Shown: positions 1 through 6,136, numbered from the stretch's first letter. The stretch is 10,644 nucleotides of DNA from Candidatus Pacearchaeota archaeon (GCA_002690445.1 NZER01000141.1:1-10644); one strand, 5' to 3'. A program made the numbers and translations. The notes: generated by a model not told the origin, from the sequence alone.

Positions 1-441
1 ACGCTGGACGAGATGCTGAAGAGTCAGACGGCCTTGCGTATGGGACTGGACAACTCGCCGGAGCCGGATCAACTGGATAGCCTGCTGGCGTTATGTGAAA
101 ACGTGCTTGAGCCGATACGAGTTCACTGGGCGAAGCCCGTTGTCGTTAATTCAGGGTTTCGAGCATTGCCTGTCAACCGTGCGATTGGCAGCAAAGACAG
201 CAGCCAGCACGCCCGCGGCGAGGCGGCTGACATAGAAATCCCCGGCGTTGACAATCTGGAATTGTATTACTGGATCGCCCAGGAACTTGATTTCGATCAA
301 CTGATACTGGAGTTCTACAACGGTGAACCGTCAAGCGGGTGGGTTCACGTCAGTTATGTGGGGTTGGAGAACCGCAACGAAACCCTGCGAATAGACAAGG
401 GCGGTGTTACACGTGAAACACTTGCTAACCGCGCAGCCTGA
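1..441 (+). CDS. M15-family zinc peptidase, 5'-truncated by window edge
   Basis: The frame is open from base 1. The first four codons (TLDE) continue the N-terminal pattern usual for this family (FTLDEL..SQTA), so the true start lies just upstream and the ATG at 13 is probably internal. In the visible 146 residues the motif SSQHARGEAADIEI supplies the H70 and D77 zinc ligands (SxHxxGxAxD), and GWVHVSY supplies the third ligand, H116. This pattern belongs to the Peptidase_M15_3 / D-Ala-D-Ala carboxypeptidase-like group, which cuts peptide bonds in peptidoglycan. In phages such proteins act as endolysins or as tail or virion-associated wall hydrolases. No signal peptide can be judged because the N-terminus is missing. 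It is the only + strand gene on the left side, probably the end of a late operon. Its TGA stop is directly followed by the stop of the convergent gene at 442. Whether it is the lysis enzyme is inference. Confidence 0.9.
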   Translation, partial: TLDEMLKSQTALRMGLDNSPEPDQLDSLLALCENVLEPIRVHWAKPVVVNSGFRALPVNRAIGSKDSSQHARGEAADIEIPGVDNLELYYWIAQELDFDQLILEFYNGEPSSGWVHVSYVGLENRNETLRIDKGGVTRETLANRAA

Positions 442-693
442 CTAATCGATAATCTTCGTCACCCTGTGGCGGCCGTCTGATCCTGTCTCCACATAAACCT
501 TACGGCGTTCACAGGAATAGCGCGTTCCAGAGCCTTCCTTGTCACGCCATCCGTTACGCCGAAGCGTCCGTTTCATTGACAGACACCCAGCCATACCCAT
601 CTCTTGCCACTGCCCACGCACATCGTGGTGGCCCATATATTCCAGCGGCGCGCCTCTCATATAGAGTATGAGGATGAACAAGGTTTCCACCAT
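442..693 (-). CDS. Small exported-looking protein, unknown function
   Basis: An 83-residue protein with a short hydrophobic N-terminus (VETLFILILYM) that could be a signal anchor. The rest is basic and polar, with two cysteines (C37 and C60) that could form a disulfide if the protein is exported. Its ATG overlaps the TAA stop of the upstream gene by one base (TAATG), which indicates translational coupling. I recall similar small proteins with a GQWQEMG..C..KRTL..NGW pattern next to M15 peptidases in environmental phages, but no function is known to me. With its neighbour it could form a spanin-like pair. However, the cysteine preceded by MAG does not follow a hydrophobic stretch, so a true lipobox is not supported. 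Function is unassigned. Confidence 0.7.
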   Translation of the reverse strand: MVETLFILILYMRGAPLEYMGHHDVRGQWQEMGMAGCLSMKRTLRRNGWRDKEGSGTRYSCERRKVYVETGSDGRHRVTKIID

Positions 694-1118
694 TAGTGCT
701 TCCCCCCGTTGGCTTTAATCTCTGAAATCTGGTCTTTAACTACCTCTAGCTTGCGCTCCAGCACGGCGATACGCTTCTCGTAAAATTGCAGCGTTAGAGC
801 TTGCTGCTGATCAAACGGCGCACGGCCCTCCTCAATGTTGGTTGCGAGTTTTTCAAATTCCTTGGACAGATGTTCGATCAGCATGAACTGTTCGCTGTCT
901 GCTGGCAGACTTCCCAACTCCCCACGCGGCCACTTGATGCGGAACTCTGTATTCTTCCCCAGGTCTGACTTCACCAGTATCTGGTTCGTCTCGATCAGGT
1001 TCAATCGCTCCTGCACTCCAAACCACGCCCAGACGCCAACGGCAACAGCAGAGACAATGCTGATTAGATTTCGTACCGGCATTGCGAAGCGCGTGCCGTC
1101 ATCTATTTCCGTCGCCAT
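693..1118 (-). CDS. Membrane-anchored coiled-coil protein, possible envelope/lysis protein
   Basis: A 141-residue protein with one clear transmembrane segment at about residues 17-36 (LISIVSAVAVGVWAWFGV) after a short N-terminal tail. A polar domain follows, and the last ~35 residues have coiled-coil-like heptads (EKRIAVLERKLEVVKDQISEIK). An N-terminal anchor plus extra-cytoplasmic helix is the topology of inner-membrane spanins, and the small overlapping gene downstream fits such a pair. This is topology-based inference only; a virion or superinfection-related membrane protein is equally possible. The start has no Shine-Dalgarno sequence: the 25 bases before the ATG are AT-rich (leader ATTTTGCACAACAATAATAT), unlike nearly all other genes here. 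A -10-like TATGAT lies about 29 bases upstream, so this pair may have its own promoter. Confidence 0.7.
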   Translation of the reverse strand: MATEIDDGTRFAMPVRNLISIVSAVAVGVWAWFGVQERLNLIETNQILVKSDLGKNTEFRIKWPRGELGSLPADSEQFMLIEHLSKEFEKLATNIEEGRAPFDQQQALTLQFYEKRIAVLERKLEVVKDQISEIKANGGKH

Positions 1119-1146
1119 ATATTATTGTTGTGCAAAATTTAATAAA

Positions 1147-1174
1147 ATCATAGGATAATGATCTCACCACCAAA
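1147..1174 (-). promoter_or_regulatory. Candidate promoter for the 1118/693 gene pair
   Basis: On the - strand TATGAT (1152-1147) matches five of six bases of the sigma70 -10 box and sits in a locally AT-rich stretch. The only -35-like sequence at suitable spacing is weak (TTTGGT, 16-bp spacer). A start about 7 bases downstream would give a leader of roughly 20 nt without a ribosome binding site. The call rests mainly on the -10 box and composition. Confidence 0.35.
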
Positions 1175-1186
1175 CCTCCCTGTTAC

Positions 1187-1230
1187 CCGCTCGTCGTGTG
1201 TTGGCACTCTTCGCACGGCGGGCGGTTTTT
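1187..1230 (+). terminator. Intrinsic terminator acting on + strand transcripts
   Basis: Bases 1187-1200 pair with 1212-1225 in a 14-bp stem closing an 11-base loop, followed by TTTTT (1226-1230). Three of the pairs are G.U in the + strand RNA; in the opposite transcript these would be A.C mismatches and there would be no U-tract. The element is therefore directional and stops + strand transcription, against the surrounding - strand genes. It probably stops readthrough from the M15 peptidase operon before it runs antisense through the replication operon. Confidence 0.8.
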
Positions 1231-1501
1231 ATTCCGGCACCGTCTCCCGCCACACCGCCAGCTTCTGCAACAGATCGGCGTACCCGGCCATATCCTTGGC
1301 GTGATCCTCGTCTGTCTCGTCGCCTGTCCGGGAACGGGCAACCTTCAGCAGAATCTGCATACGGGCAACATCTGTCTCCGTAATCTCGACATCCAGATAG
1401 GCACTCCACAGACGGGCGATGCGTCGATGGGTATCCCGATAGTCGCCGTGTCTGCCGTGGCGATCCTTGATGGCTTCGGCGGCGCCCTCAAGAATGCTCA
1501 T
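1229..1501 (-). CDS. DUF6378-like phage protein
   Basis: A 90-residue protein starting MSILEGAAEAIKDRHGRHGD. The pattern ILE.A...I..R...YGD....RIA.LWSAYL.VEIT..DVA.M..LLKVAR......D...D.AGYA.LL matches my knowledge of DUF6378, a small helical family frequent in phage genomes; its function is unknown. The start is placed at 1501 because that ATG overlaps the upstream TGA as ATGA, the usual coupling, and has a G-rich SD (GGGATGGG) before it; the longer frame to 1549 lies inside the upstream gene. It is the last gene of the long - strand operon. Its TAA stop lies on the U-tract of the oppositely oriented terminator. Confidence 0.8.
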   Translation of the reverse strand: MSILEGAAEAIKDRHGRHGDYRDTHRRIARLWSAYLDVEITETDVARMQILLKVARSRTGDETDEDHAKDMAGYADLLQKLAVWRETVPE

Positions 1502-1695
1502 CCCATCCCGCCCCGTAGTGCCTTTATTCGTTTCGTGCATTTTGGGCACAGCCGAACATGGGTGGACTCGCTGTCAAACATTTTACCGTCGCATCCGGGG
1601 CCGAGACATTTGACTCGAAACTTTCTGTCGTGTCGGCGTTTGCCAACGCCCTCAAACAGATCAACGCTCTCACGTTCTTCTACCCGCTCAGACAT
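1498..1695 (-). CDS. Small zinc-ribbon protein
   Basis: A 65-residue basic protein with a Cys4 zinc-binding pattern C30-x4-C35-x14-C50-x2-C53 (CLGPGC ... RLCPKC). Small phage proteins of this kind are common and usually taken to bind nucleic acid or protein partners, but no specific role can be given. The start at 1695 is preferred over the longer frame to 1773: it has GGAG seven bases before ATG and overlaps the methyltransferase stop by eight bases, whereas the longer frame would lie deep inside the methyltransferase gene. It overlaps the downstream DUF6378-like gene as ATGA. Confidence 0.7.
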   Translation of the reverse strand: MSERVEERESVDLFEGVGKRRHDRKFRVKCLGPGCDGKMFDSESTHVRLCPKCTKRIKALRGGMG

Positions 1696-2251
1696 TAAAC
1701 TTCTCCACTTCATTACCCCACTGATCCCAACCCGGCCATTTCTGACGGCCGAACATCTCAAGGTAGGGTCCATCGACTAGCCGTTCGATTCGGGAATAAA
1801 TCTCGTCAGGCTTGCGCGAATGCTCGCGTCGCGGTGCTATAATTAGCTGTCGAACAGCTTTGGACTGCCGCTGCGGCTTACCACGTGTCCCCAACAAGCA
1901 CATCTCCGGGTTGGCGCGGGTCCAGTACCCGGTGCCGATCGGAAAGACGCCCGGTGTCTTGCCTGTCTTCGCCCACGTGAACGCCACGGCCTTGTACTTG
2001 AACCCTAGAAGACGGAACAGATCGAAAGCTTGGGGGAGAAGAGGATCGATTGCCCACAAGAAAAGCGCGCAGTCATCAGCGGCAGGGAGGCCCCCGACAA
2101 TGTTAAGGATGCTGGCGGGTCCGTGCGTATTGTACTTGGGGCTTCGCCCACGCCCCTTGGCGGACCATGTCTCGAACCGCCACGGGGGGTCCATCAGGAT
2201 AGCGCCGTAGGCTGGCCCTAGCTCTGCCATGCCTGTTTGTAATCGCTGCAC
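1688..2251 (-). CDS. MT-A70 family adenine-N6 DNA methyltransferase
   Basis: A 187-residue protein covering the MT-A70 domain. It has the catalytic DPPW motif at residues 21-24 (AILMDPPW), the FLWAIDPLLPQAFDLFRLLGFKY segment of the SAM-binding fold, WTRANPEMCLLGTRGKP, and a C-terminal HSRKPDEIY..IERLVDGPYLEMFGRQ..PGWD.WGNEV block typical of phage members. These enzymes use S-adenosylmethionine to methylate adenine, in phages probably to protect DNA from host restriction. There is no partner endonuclease gene nearby, so it is an orphan methyltransferase. Start choice: GTG at 2251 is preceded by AAGGGGG seven bases upstream, a better SD than that of the ATG at 2230; the two differ by seven residues outside the conserved domain. 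The gene overlaps the helicase end by 34 bases with the GTG start, or 13 with the ATG. Confidence 0.9.
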   Translation of the reverse strand: MQRLQTGMAELGPAYGAILMDPPWRFETWSAKGRGRSPKYNTHGPASILNIVGGLPAADDCALFLWAIDPLLPQAFDLFRLLGFKYKAVAFTWAKTGKTPGVFPIGTGYWTRANPEMCLLGTRGKPQRQSKAVRQLIIAPRREHSRKPDEIYSRIERLVDGPYLEMFGRQKWPGWDQWGNEVEKFNV

Positions 2252-3687
2252 TCGAATACCCCCTTGTTTAGACTTAGCTGCATATTGATTTCACAGGGAT
2301 AGCCAAGTTCCTCGTAGCGAGACTTGTGGACAATCAAACGTGCCTTGGTCTCCCGCATTCCGTAATCGTCCATGAACTTGTCCCTGTGAATGCTCATCAC
2401 CTGATCGGCCTTGTTCGCCCAGTGCTGTGATCCGGCGATACTGCTGTAGGTAATCGGCTCACGCACACCGGCGCCGATCGGTTTCGCCGGATGCGCCAGA
2501 ATCTGGAGGTGCAGATTGCAAGCCTTTGCCAGATAGGTACAGCCATCCAGACATTGACCAATCCAGCTTGTTTCGGTTTCCTTGGCTGCGTTGAATGTCG
2601 GCACAATCATGTTCCACGGGTCAATGGACGCCGCACTGATGCCGTACCGGACATAGGCATTGTTCACCGTGTCACACAGCCATTCAAAAGTAGGAGAGTT
2701 ACTCGGATGGTGGATAAACAGAAAGTGATCCTCGATCCAGTCGTCGGCTTCCTTCTTTTCAGCTTCCGACATTTCGTTTTCGAGCTTGCTCCAGTAGGCG
2801 CTTCTGAGGTTGCGCCGGACAAAGGGCTTCTCTCTGGTTTCCATCGACATCAGGGCAACGCGGATGTCATAGCGTCGGACGATCTGCGCCCATAGCTGCT
2901 GGGACAGGTGTGATTTCCCGTGCCCAGGCCAGCCGGACAGGATGCTCAAACACGTTGGCGAAATCCTTAACTTGCTTTCCCACTCAGGCCAGCCCTGCCA
3001 CAGAGTCATCACGGGCGGCTCCGGTATTTCGGAAAGTCTGTAGATGCCGTCGATGGGGTACTGCTTGACGCCCTCCCGCAGATACATCGACAGGCTCTCC
3101 GCGCCCCACTGCATCAAAGCGTCGTTGGCATCCTTGACCTCTGGGGGCCAGTCAACCCAGTGGCAGCTTGCCACGCCCAGAACCATTGCCAGATCAGACC
3201 TCAAATGGCGTCCGGGGTCATCGTTGTCGGTGACAATAATAAACTTCTTGCAGCGGTCTAACCCGTCCCGAAAAGCGTCCACCATGTAGCCGTAACGCTT
3301 GGAGTCCTGTGGGTTTTCGCTTGCATTGGCAGGTGCGCCACCGACGACAGACAGCACAGAATGTGGCGGGACTCCGGCCTCAATCAGCGACAGGGCGTCC
3401 ATCTCGCCTTCAACGATATAAACCTCGTCGAGCGGCCCAGCCATAACCGCTGCCTGATTGTAGAATTGCTGGGTGCCACCCGCTAACTGGCGGAACACCT
3501 TGTCGTTAAGACTTCGCGCCTTCCAGTTGACGATCTCGCCGGCGTTATCCAGATAATTGAAAACGATACTGAGCTTGTTGCTGTCACCAAACGGTATGAT
3601 TTCGCCGCCAACGCTCATTTTTCTGAGTGTTTCCGGGCTTATCTTTCTTCTCAGCGCCCACTGAATCACCTGCTGATCTAGCCTCAT
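2218..3687 (-). CDS. Replicative helicase with TOPRIM primase domain, T7 gp4/Twinkle-like
   Basis: A 489-residue protein. Residues ~1-85 resemble the N-terminal part of the primase RNA-polymerase domain. TOPRIM follows at ~88-195: VYIVEGEMDAL with catalytic glutamates 93/95, IIVTDNDDPG with the DxD at 154-156, and KDANDAL. A RecA-like DnaB-type helicase occupies ~225-489, with Walker A GWPGHGKS (252-259), a Walker B-like ASIDPW (~354-359), LAH (~399) and an arginine-finger-like IHRDK (~434). Such enzymes form a ring that unwinds the fork and makes primers. The zinc ribbon that normally sits at the N-terminus of the same chain is encoded separately, just upstream in another frame. ATG 3687 is chosen over TTG 3690 because GAGGGGG lies five bases upstream. 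The reading frame overlaps the zinc-ribbon gene by 104 bases, which is unusually long. Confidence 0.92.
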   Translation of the reverse strand: MRLDQQVIQWALRRKISPETLRKMSVGGEIIPFGDSNKLSIVFNYLDNAGEIVNWKARSLNDKVFRQLAGGTQQFYNQAAVMAGPLDEVYIVEGEMDALSLIEAGVPPHSVLSVVGGAPANASENPQDSKRYGYMVDAFRDGLDRCKKFIIVTDNDDPGRHLRSDLAMVLGVASCHWVDWPPEVKDANDALMQWGAESLSMYLREGVKQYPIDGIYRLSEIPEPPVMTLWQGWPEWESKLRISPTCLSILSGWPGHGKSHLSQQLWAQIVRRYDIRVALMSMETREKPFVRRNLRSAYWSKLENEMSEAEKKEADDWIEDHFLFIHHPSNSPTFEWLCDTVNNAYVRYGISAASIDPWNMIVPTFNAAKETETSWIGQCLDGCTYLAKACNLHLQILAHPAKPIGAGVREPITYSSIAGSQHWANKADQVMSIHRDKFMDDYGMRETKARLIVHKSRYEELGYPCEINMQLSLNKGVFECSDYKQAWQS

Positions 3688-3874
3688 CAAAACCCCCTCG
3701 CCAGTCGCAGTGGTGGCAGAACCACATTACTTCGGTGCCTTTTCGCGTTATGGACAGGCTGCGATCTGCCTTGTTCCTTCGCTGATCGGAGCAACGGGGA
3801 CATCGGTACTTACGCGAACCGTCTGCCCCCGCTACCAGTCCTCCGATTTCAGCGTTATCCTGTTGCCAGCCCAT
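3584..3874 (-). CDS. Primase zinc-ribbon domain encoded as a separate ORF
   Basis: A 96-residue protein (ATG 3874; TTG 3883 is an alternative). Residues ~20-62 form the Cys4 zinc ribbon of T7-type primase-helicases: YRCPRCSD (C25, C28) ... RSLSI ... WFCHHCDWRGG (C53, C56). In T7 gp4 this domain recognises the priming site and is joined to the TOPRIM and helicase domains. Here it ends in a basic low-complexity tail of about 35 residues with no family resemblance. That tail is read in the frame overlapping the start of the helicase gene. The tail looks like translation past a point where the helicase frame should continue, so the pair may be one gene joined by a +1 frameshift, or broken by a one-base indel. 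The start overlaps the upstream HTH gene by 20 bases and has only a weak SD. Confidence 0.85.
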   Translation of the reverse strand: MGWQQDNAEIGGLVAGADGSRKYRCPRCSDQRRNKADRSLSITRKGTEVMWFCHHCDWRGGFDEARSAGDSVGAEKKDKPGNTQKNERWRRNHTVW

Positions 3875-4052
3875 AGCTCGCAAACCGCTTGCCGTCCTTG
3901 TGCTGATACTTTGTCTCGATCTCCAGCCCGTCTTTCCTCAACTCATCTATTCGAGCCGCTAACCGGAATGAACCGAAATTCTTCAATGCCTGAGCCGGGT
4001 TTAGCCGTCTGCCCCGCTTTAGCCATTTTTCGATCTGTGCTTTCTGACTCAT
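3855..4052 (-). CDS. Small helix-turn-helix protein (HTH_39-like)
   Basis: A 65-residue basic protein: QIEKWLKRGRRLNPAQALKNFGSFRLAARIDELRKDGLEIETKYQHKDGKRFASYGL. The order of a first helix, then L.P.QAL..FG.FRLAARI.ELR..G..I.T and a short beta-wing (GKRFASYGL) is that of the small winged HTH domain often found in phage replication regions, which I know as HTH_39. DNA binding is therefore likely; the target is unknown. Its ATG follows the upstream TAA directly (TAAATG) and has a strong SD (GAGGAGG, eight bases away). Its end overlaps the primase zinc-ribbon gene, so it is part of the same translationally coupled string. Confidence 0.8.
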   Translation of the reverse strand: MSQKAQIEKWLKRGRRLNPAQALKNFGSFRLAARIDELRKDGLEIETKYQHKDGKRFASYGLATG

Positions 4053-4316
4053 TTACTCACCCTCCTCTTTCAGTTTGTAACCTCCAGCCGCCAAGCAATC
4101 CGTCAAAAATATCATGCCGATTCTGCCTAAATTCGGCAGCCTTCGTAATTCGGATTCTTTCCATTGCAGCAACTCATCAAGAGAGTCTATGCCAGCATTT
4201 CGCAAACAATTTTCGACGCGAGTGTGCATTGACATGCCAAATATCGCATATTCAGTGAAATCTGGATTTGTGGGCCAAGGCCGTGCATGTGGGTATTTGT
4301 CATATTCTTTTTTCAT
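4053..4316 (-). CDS. Stand-alone RNA polymerase alpha C-terminal-domain-like protein
   Basis: An 87-residue protein. Residues ~29-82 (MSMHTRVENCLRNAGIDSLDELLQWKESELRRLPNLGRIG...) align in order with the helix-hairpin-helix C-terminal domain of bacterial RNA polymerase alpha. R33, N36, C37 and G64 match the E. coli DNA-contacting residues R265, N268, C269 and G296, and the PNLG turn is kept. The positions of K298 and S299 are replaced by I66 and G67. The N-terminal 25 residues (YPHARPWPTNPDF) are unlike the alpha subunit. In the cell alphaCTD binds UP elements and is contacted by activators, so a phage copy could bind DNA or compete with the host domain; this is inference. The SD is near perfect (AGGAGGT), which suggests strong expression. 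Another HhH DNA-binding role is possible. Confidence 0.8.
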   Translation of the reverse strand: MKKEYDKYPHARPWPTNPDFTEYAIFGMSMHTRVENCLRNAGIDSLDELLQWKESELRRLPNLGRIGMIFLTDCLAAGGYKLKEEGE

Positions 4317-4325
4317 CTTAACCTC

Positions 4326-4826
4326 CTAGATTGGTGATATCGCAACGTCCACCTGTTCATGCGCCCTCCACCGACTGGCGAATCTGTCTACATCAGACGT
4401 AACCTCGAAAACGTCAATGCTCAGTTTCGCCGCTTCGGCGTAGGTTTTGTAGCTACAGATTTCTATGATCTGCTTATCGTCAAGTATCGCCATGTTTTCG
4501 CCGCAAATCCCATCCAGAGCGGCTTTCACGACGTTATCCAGGTCAGGCTTGATGGCGTGGAACCCACCAGTCTCAAACAATTCCGCCCGTTTCTTCTTAC
4601 TGAGACTGCGTGGCGGCTCGAAAAACACCCCAACATGAACAATGCACGGCGTTTCCAGTGGCTTCCGCCCCGCCATGAGAATCATCGTGGCGTTGCGGAT
4701 GCGGCCCTCGTACTCGCGGGTTTTCTGTGGCGTATAGACATGCCCAGCCCGTGTGACGCGGGGCCTGCCTTTTGCAACAGGCACCCCCGGCACATCCAAA
4801 GAAAAGAACGGGGCGTTAGCCAACAC
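4326..4826 (-). CDS. rusA: RusA-family Holliday junction resolvase
   Basis: A 166-residue protein when started at GTG 4826. RusA-family features in order: FFSLDVPGVPVAKGRPRVTR (conserved KGRPR), YTPQKT..YE, a beta strand ending VFFEPP, KPDLDNVVKAALDG (93-106) with the catalytic KPDxDN aspartates, and ILDDKQI (115-120) with the third acidic site. RusA dimers cut Holliday junctions symmetrically; in phages they resolve recombination intermediates and branched DNA before packaging. The frame stays open to 4994, but those residues lie inside the upstream gene and do not resemble the family. GTG 4826 or TTG 4823 follow GGGAG at plausible spacing, and a GTG 4826 start overlaps the upstream stop by 11 bases. 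The exact start is uncertain by one codon. Confidence 0.92.
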   Translation of the reverse strand: MLANAPFFSLDVPGVPVAKGRPRVTRAGHVYTPQKTREYEGRIRNATMILMAGRKPLETPCIVHVGVFFEPPRSLSKKKRAELFETGGFHAIKPDLDNVVKAALDGICGENMAILDDKQIIEICSYKTYAEAAKLSIDVFEVTSDVDRFASRWRAHEQVDVAISPI

Positions 4827-5271
4827 GCTCTCCCGCCACGATCTTGTCGTGGCAATCGAGCCACCGCTGCACATCGGCCTCGCTGCCACCGACGGCAACC
4901 ACCGCCTTGATGATGGCCTGCGCTTGGATAGAACGCTCCCTGTTGGCCTGTGGGGCGTTAGCAACGCCCATTGGCGTGTTCTGTGGCCTACCACCCCCGT
5001 TTGACGCTACAGGCGCTGGTGGGGGCGGTACGGGGGCCTGAGAGCCATCACCGTTTGTGACTTCCTTGATGATGCCCTTGCCGACGCTCCGCTCCATCAC
5101 GCCCCTGTAATCCTTATCGTAGTACGGGATTTCGTAGCTTTTCCCGACTTCCACCTCACCGACGCGTTCGGCCCAGATTTTGATCTGCTGCCCGTCTTCG
5201 GTGTGCAGCATGTTAGGGCCACTCCCGCTTGAATAGTCGATCTTGCTGATCGTGATTTGCATGTTCGCCAT
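4816..5271 (-). CDS. Putative OB-fold single-stranded DNA-binding protein
   Basis: A 151-residue protein in three parts. An N-terminal beta-rich segment (1-72: QITISKIDYSS..GPNMLHTEDGQQIKIWAERVG.VEVGKSYEIPYYDKDYRG) has the look of a small OB-fold. A proline-rich, glycine-rich linker (~78-108, PVPPPPAPV) follows. A C-terminal helical segment (~112-148: RSIQAQAIIKAVVAVGGSEADVQRWL) ends the protein. I do not recognise a named family. The call as ssDNA-binding rests on the fold impression and on the position between a RecB-like nuclease and RusA, where phage SSB-like proteins often sit. It lacks the acidic C-terminal tip typical of bacterial SSB. The start at 5271 has GGAGGAG immediately upstream. 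The end overlaps the rusA start by 11 bases. Confidence 0.55.
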   Translation of the reverse strand: MANMQITISKIDYSSGSGPNMLHTEDGQQIKIWAERVGEVEVGKSYEIPYYDKDYRGVMERSVGKGIIKEVTNGDGSQAPVPPPPAPVASNGGGRPQNTPMGVANAPQANRERSIQAQAIIKAVVAVGGSEADVQRWLDCHDKIVAGERVG

Positions 5272-5309
5272 AATCTCCTCCGTTCTCCGGTTGGTGATAA
5301 GGGTGGGGA

Positions 5310-5333
5310 CGCGGCGGGGTTGGAAACGCCGCG
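5310..5333 (-). promoter_or_regulatory. Hairpin in the exonuclease/SSB-like intergenic gap
   Basis: In the 112-base gap 5272-5383, CGCGGCG (5310-5316) and CGCCGCG (5327-5333) form a perfect 7-bp GC stem with a 10-base loop. No U-tract follows in either direction, so it is not a standard intrinsic terminator. It could be an RNA-processing or mRNA-stabilising stem between the two genes. The rest of the gap holds only the SD of the downstream gene. Confidence 0.4.
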
Positions 5334-5383
5334 CCCCCGCGCAACAGCGAGAGGCTAAAACCGCCGTCGCGCAATTCTTTTCA

Positions 5384-6136
5384 TTAGAACACCTGTGGAC
5401 GTGGCTGGTATCTCGCCAGCATCAAAGCGGCCTCGAACGCGGCCAGATCGGTGGCGTAATGCTCATTGCCAAACGACACCGGGTCAATCTTGCCGGTGGC
5501 CCTTGAAAACCTGACCAGAGTGCAGCCGTCGATCTTTTCTCCTGCCTCTTCGAGCATCGAGCGGTAGGCACACAACTGTCCGACGTGACCATGCTTGAGA
5601 CTGGCCTTGAGATCGGTCGCGCCCTTCCAATCGATGACGTGAATCTGCCCGTTCCGCAAACGTGTGACCATATCCACGGTCCCGGCGATGTTCCACTTCA
5701 GCGAGTACAGGCGACGTTCCGTATGTAGAACCTCCGCAACGTGCTGTTTAAACCACTCCCCAAGGCTTTTCTGACACTTCGCCACGTCCTCATCCTCTGA
5801 AAGATCGGGGTCCAAGCCGTGCGCGGTGCTTTCTATGTATCGATGCACCTCAATTCCGATTGCCGCCGCTCTTTGCGACTGGCGGTTTGGTTCGCCGCAA
5901 ATGTCCTTGGCCCATGCCAGCTTTGACTCGTCGCCGTCGAATGATGTCGGGATGTCGGACGCCACCAGATGCTCGCGTACCATCTTGGCCGCCCATCCTG
6001 ACGCCACTCCGAAATTCACCGGATAGCCACCAGAAACTGCGCTCACCGTCAGCGGAACCTTCTCGCCGTTCCATTCGTAGCGGTGGCGGCCGTCCTCGTA
6101 CGTCAGTGTGCCGCCCATCGTGTTAATAATTTCCAT
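5384..6136 (-). CDS. PD-(D/E)XK nuclease, RecB/Cas4-like phage exonuclease
   Basis: A 250-residue protein with the ordered motifs of the RecB-type PD-(D/E)XK superfamily: GIEVHRYIE with H98, an acidic residue E140 before RRLYSLKWNIAGTVDMV (D155), VIDWKG (D169-x-K171), and Q187LCAY191. These bind metal and cleave DNA, usually as an exonuclease. In a phage recombination module, next to an SSB-like protein and a resolvase, it probably resects ends or degrades host DNA. No annealing protein (Erf, Bet or Sak type) is recognisable beside it; the OB-fold-like neighbour could take part in that role, but this is inference. The start at 6136 has GGGAG seven bases upstream. A second in-frame ATG seven codons later is less well placed. 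The stop overlaps a TAATG that opens only a nine-codon ORF. Confidence 0.88.
   Translation of the reverse strand: MEIINTMGGTLTYEDGRHRYEWNGEKVPLTVSAVSGGYPVNFGVASGWAAKMVREHLVASDIPTSFDGDESKLAWAKDICGEPNRQSQRAAAIGIEVHRYIESTAHGLDPDLSEDEDVAKCQKSLGEWFKQHVAEVLHTERRLYSLKWNIAGTVDMVTRLRNGQIHVIDWKGATDLKASLKHGHVGQLCAYRSMLEEAGEKIDGCTLVRFSRATGKIDPVSFGNEHYATDLAAFEAALMLARYQPRPQVF

Noticed and set aside
1498..1773. Longer version of the zinc-ribbon gene starting at 1773.
   Set aside because: The extra 26 residues lie within the methyltransferase gene, are not like the domain, and the start at 1695 has a proper SD.
3689..3695. GGGTTTT looks like a canonical -1 slippery heptamer in the zinc-ribbon frame.
   Set aside because: A -1 shift leads to TGA immediately; the helicase is in the +1 frame, so only a +1 event can join the two.
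4827..4994. N-terminal extension of RusA to 4994.
   Set aside because: It is arginine/serine/proline-rich, lies inside the upstream coding region, and RusA proteins start close to the FFSLDVPG strand.
5351..5358. A + strand copy of GAGGCTAA in the gap 5272-5383.
   Set aside because: It faces away from the genes, has no start codon or hairpin flank near it, and an 8-mer can occur by chance.
5355..5385. Nine-codon ORF (MKRIARRRF) starting at the TAATG after the nuclease stop.
   Set aside because: It could be a leader peptide, but it is too short to support from sequence alone and has only a weak AGGTG before it.
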